A DNA stretch of 64,000 nucleotides from Leptolyngbya sp. SIO1E4 (GTDB taxonomy: Bacteria > Cyanobacteriota > Cyanobacteriia > Phormidesmidales > Phormidesmidaceae), in assembly GCA_010672825.2 (NCBI GenBank), contig JAAHFU020000001.1, forward strand, positions 2,170,001-2,234,000, read 5' to 3'. The translations under genes were made by a program, and so were the position numbers. How positions within the stretch are numbered: the stretch's first letter is position 1; every line of letters starts with the position of its first letter. The notes under the pieces were generated by a model. The model did no database searches and had not been told where the DNA came from. It worked only from the letters and a program-made list of their open reading frames with translations. Shown piece after piece: positions 62,022-64,000 of this stretch.

Positions 62022-64000
62022 TTACGATTCAACCGGCAGTGTGATGTAAAAAGTACTGCCCTCATTAGGGGTAGAGTTTAAGGAAACTGAACCGCCATGG
62101 CGTTCGACAATCCGTTGCACTAGCGTTAATCCGATCCCGGTTCCCCCCTGGTACTTTTTAGCAGAGTGTAAGCGCTTAAAAAGCCTAAAGATGCTGCTGT
62201 GATGTTTTTCCGGGATACCAATCCCATTGTCTTTGACATACAGCGTTACGGTTTGACCCATCGCCTGAGACGAGGCTTCAGAAACGGACTGATCGGCATA
62301 ATGTAACCCAATTTCAATGTGCTTCATATGGTGCTCATTATATTTGATAGCATTACTAATCAAATTTGTGAACATTTCTCTGAGCTGTACGGAGTTCCCT
62401 GAAATTGCGGGTAAGGGTTCTTCTATCTGAAACTTGACCTCTGCCTTTGAAAAGCGTACGTGAAAAAGTTCGGTAACCTCCCGCAGCAGTTCTGAAATAT
62501 TGAGGGGCGTTTTGACGATTTCTGTTTGCCCTAGGCGTGAATAGTGCAGCAGAGAATCAATCAGGCTTTCCATGCGTTGGGCCAGTTTAGAAATCCCGGT
62601 TAAATAACCCCTGCCTTCTTCAGTCAGTAAATTAGAAAAGTCTTCTAGTAAAAAGTTTGAATAGTTGTGGATACCTCTCAAGGGTTCCTTCAAATCGTGA
62701 GATGCTGCATAGGCAAATGCGTCTAGCTCGTTATTACTGGTCATAAGCTGTCGATTGAGTTCTGCGAGTGCATCAGCCTGGCGCAGCACCGTGCTCACGA
62801 TCGCATTCTTGAGGGCAAATACGCTACTGATTTCACAGGCTTTCCAGGGCAAAGACTTGCCATGGACGGTTTCTTGCCAGCGTTCAAAAGATTGACGGGG
62901 TGTGAGATACAGGCTGCCATCTGCCAGGACCTTGGCTGGCTTATTCGGGTTGCCTGCCCAGGTCACCGACTGGGTGACTTCAGGCCGAAACCAGACAATA
63001 TAGTTCTTGGTCAGACGCGTGATGGATAAGGCAAGCAGACCGCTGGCGATCGCCTGATAGTTTTTAGCGGGTGGATAATGCTCAGAGAGATTTTGAGTGA
63101 CGTACAGATCATCTTGAATTTCGTCCCTTACCCATTCCATTAAAGCTTCGACTTGTTTGGGGCTAGGGGTTTTGCCGAGTAAAGAGAGCCCATCATCGGT
63201 ATAGATGGCTGCGCCTTGGGCGCTGACCAGCTCTAATAAGGTAGAGGCATTGTTGCTTAAACTTTGGGTAAAGGCATCTTCAGTCGATAAGCTGTCAATC
63301 AGGCATGTCTGTAGTGTTTGGACGTGTGTCCTGTGCTGTAAATCTTCAATATCCTCCTTGGATGCCAGTTCAAGGGACATTGCCTGACCCAAGAATTCAC
63401 AGGATGTTCGGATCTGGTAGCTGACATACCGGGGCACAGAGTTATGGCAGGCGATGAGGCCCCAAAGCTGGCCATTCTTGATTAATGAAATCGACATGGA
63501 CGCCTGAACGCCCATATTTTTGAGGTACTCAATGTGGAGGGGTGACACGCTCCGTAACACGGAATAGCTCAAGTCTAGGGGAGGCAGGGGAGGGGAGGCT
63601 TCATCCCCCACCAACGCGACAGGCTGATAGCCCACATCTGGAATAATCCGCAGCCAGTTCAGCAGGTAAAGCCGTCGCGCCGGGGCCGGAATGTCTGTCG
63701 AGGGATACCGTAGACCGAGAAAGGTTTCTAAGCCCTCTTGCACACTCTCTGCTTCAACAATGCCGCTGCCATCGCCTTCGAAGCGGTAAATCATAACCCG
63801 GTCATATCCGGTTAAATGACGGACATCTTCCACTACCACTTTGCAGAGTTCCTGCAGAGTATGTGTTTTTTGCAGCTTAATGAGGGTCGTTTTGACCAAT
63901 CGATAAAAGTTGAAAAAGTCGGTTTTTCCAGCAGCAGGAATCATTTCAAGCTCAAAAAGAACCCGATCCTGACTGCGATGAACAATCCCTTCAAAGGTCA
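62022..64000 (-). CDS. cphB: CphB-like phytochrome histidine kinase (5' end cut by window edge)
   Basis: The frame is open to the right edge (659 codons); sequence before the first ATG reads GIVHRSQDRVLFELE, the end of a phytochrome PAS domain, so the true start lies outside. GAF: YRFEGDGSGIVEAES, YPSTDIPAPARRLY (the DIP motif) and SVSPLHIEYLKNMGV. The Leu in SPLHI stands where Cph1-type phytochromes have the bilin Cys, as in Calothrix CphB and bacteriophytochromes, which attach biliverdin to an N-terminal Cys (not visible). PHY follows, then HisKA ASHDLKEPLRG and ATPase NLISNAIKYNE, VKDNGIGIP, GTGIGLTLVQRIVE. Confidence 0.93.
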   Translation of the reverse strand, partial: TFEGIVHRSQDRVLFELEMIPAAGKTDFFNFYRLVKTTLIKLQKTHTLQELCKVVVEDVRHLTGYDRVMIYRFEGDGSGIVEAESVQEGLETFLGLRYPSTDIPAPARRLYLLNWLRIIPDVGYQPVALVGDEASPPLPPLDLSYSVLRSVSPLHIEYLKNMGVQASMSISLIKNGQLWGLIACHNSVPRYVSYQIRTSCEFLGQAMSLELASKEDIEDLQHRTHVQTLQTCLIDSLSTEDAFTQSLSNNASTLLELVSAQGAAIYTDDGLSLLGKTPSPKQVEALMEWVRDEIQDDLYVTQNLSEHYPPAKNYQAIASGLLALSITRLTKNYIVWFRPEVTQSVTWAGNPNKPAKVLADGSLYLTPRQSFERWQETVHGKSLPWKACEISSVFALKNAIVSTVLRQADALAELNRQLMTSNNELDAFAYAASHDLKEPLRGIHNYSNFLLEDFSNLLTEEGRGYLTGISKLAQRMESLIDSLLHYSRLGQTEIVKTPLNISELLREVTELFHVRFSKAEVKFQIEEPLPAISGNSVQLREMFTNLISNAIKYNEHHMKHIEIGLHYADQSVSEASSQAMGQTVTLYVKDNGIGIPEKHHSSIFRLFKRLHSAKKYQGGTGIGLTLVQRIVERHGGSVSLNSTPNEGSTFYITLPVES

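Noticed and set aside
1-64000. tRNA and rRNA genes
   Set aside because: I looked for T-loop-like GTTCRANYC with matching arms and for rRNA blocks and recognised none; a covariance search could still find a divergent one.

Overview
The window looks like chromosomal DNA of a filamentous, Leptolyngbya-like cyanobacterium. The evidence is frequent HIP1 octamers (GCGATCGC), a photosystem II D1 gene, plastocyanin, a CuA-less cyanobacterial second oxidase, the cyanobacterial arginine dihydrolase ArgZ/AgrE and a phytochrome with its Rcp-type regulator. The genus is inference only.

Layout. 0-7.3 kb: cell-wall and housekeeping genes (MltA-type transglycosylase, YdjM-like membrane hydrolase, Uma2-type nuclease fold, a propeller lipoprotein, an AraC regulator with a VOC protein) and a broken pentapeptide-repeat gene. 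7.5-10.9 kb: a two-gene selenium operon, an oxidoreductase-SelD fusion overlapping mnmH/selU. 11-13.2 kb: a lipoprotein and a membrane-anchored subtilase. 13.5-19.4 kb: a photosystem/manganese block with a 'rogue' psbA lacking most Mn-cluster ligands, three tiny ORFs and a Crp-type regulator in one tightly coupled set, next to a divergent Mn-type ABC transporter (mntAB/mntC). The rogue psbA and the transporter share an 11-bp-phased T(T/C)TCAT repeat array in front of their start codons. 19.4-24.3 kb: histidine phosphatase, PKHD dioxygenase, plastocyanin, fatty-acid desaturase. 25.8-30.3 kb: two DUF2231 membrane proteins translationally coupled to a heme-copper oxidase operon (ctaCDE) whose subunit II has lost both CuA cysteines, the alternative (ARTO/cox2) type.

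31-51 kb is an accessory island. It starts after five short repeats spaced 41-42 bp apart and carries an aminoglycoside-phosphotransferase-like gene, an AadA-like adenylyltransferase, another nucleotidyltransferase, a second phosphotransferase, three acetyltransferases (one broken), MFS and MATE exporters, XRE and AraC regulators, a VOC protein and small membrane proteins. Several genes are followed by attC-like sites in one orientation, and one gene lies between two of them, so part of the island resembles integron cassettes without an integrase in view.

51-64 kb returns to core-type genes: the ArgZ/AgrE bifunctional enzyme, a ClbS/DfsB protein, and a signalling cluster (REC-PAS-GGDEF-EAL protein, REC-GAF-PAS histidine kinase, two Rcp-like receivers, and a phytochrome kinase with Leu at the usual bilin-Cys position, i.e. 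CphB-like, cut by the right edge).

Scattered through the spacers are four families of about 95-105 bp miniature repeats, three of them sharing TATAGC termini. Two copies of one family 16 kb apart differ by a single base, which suggests recent movement. All assignments come from reading motifs in the translated sequence; no database search was possible.
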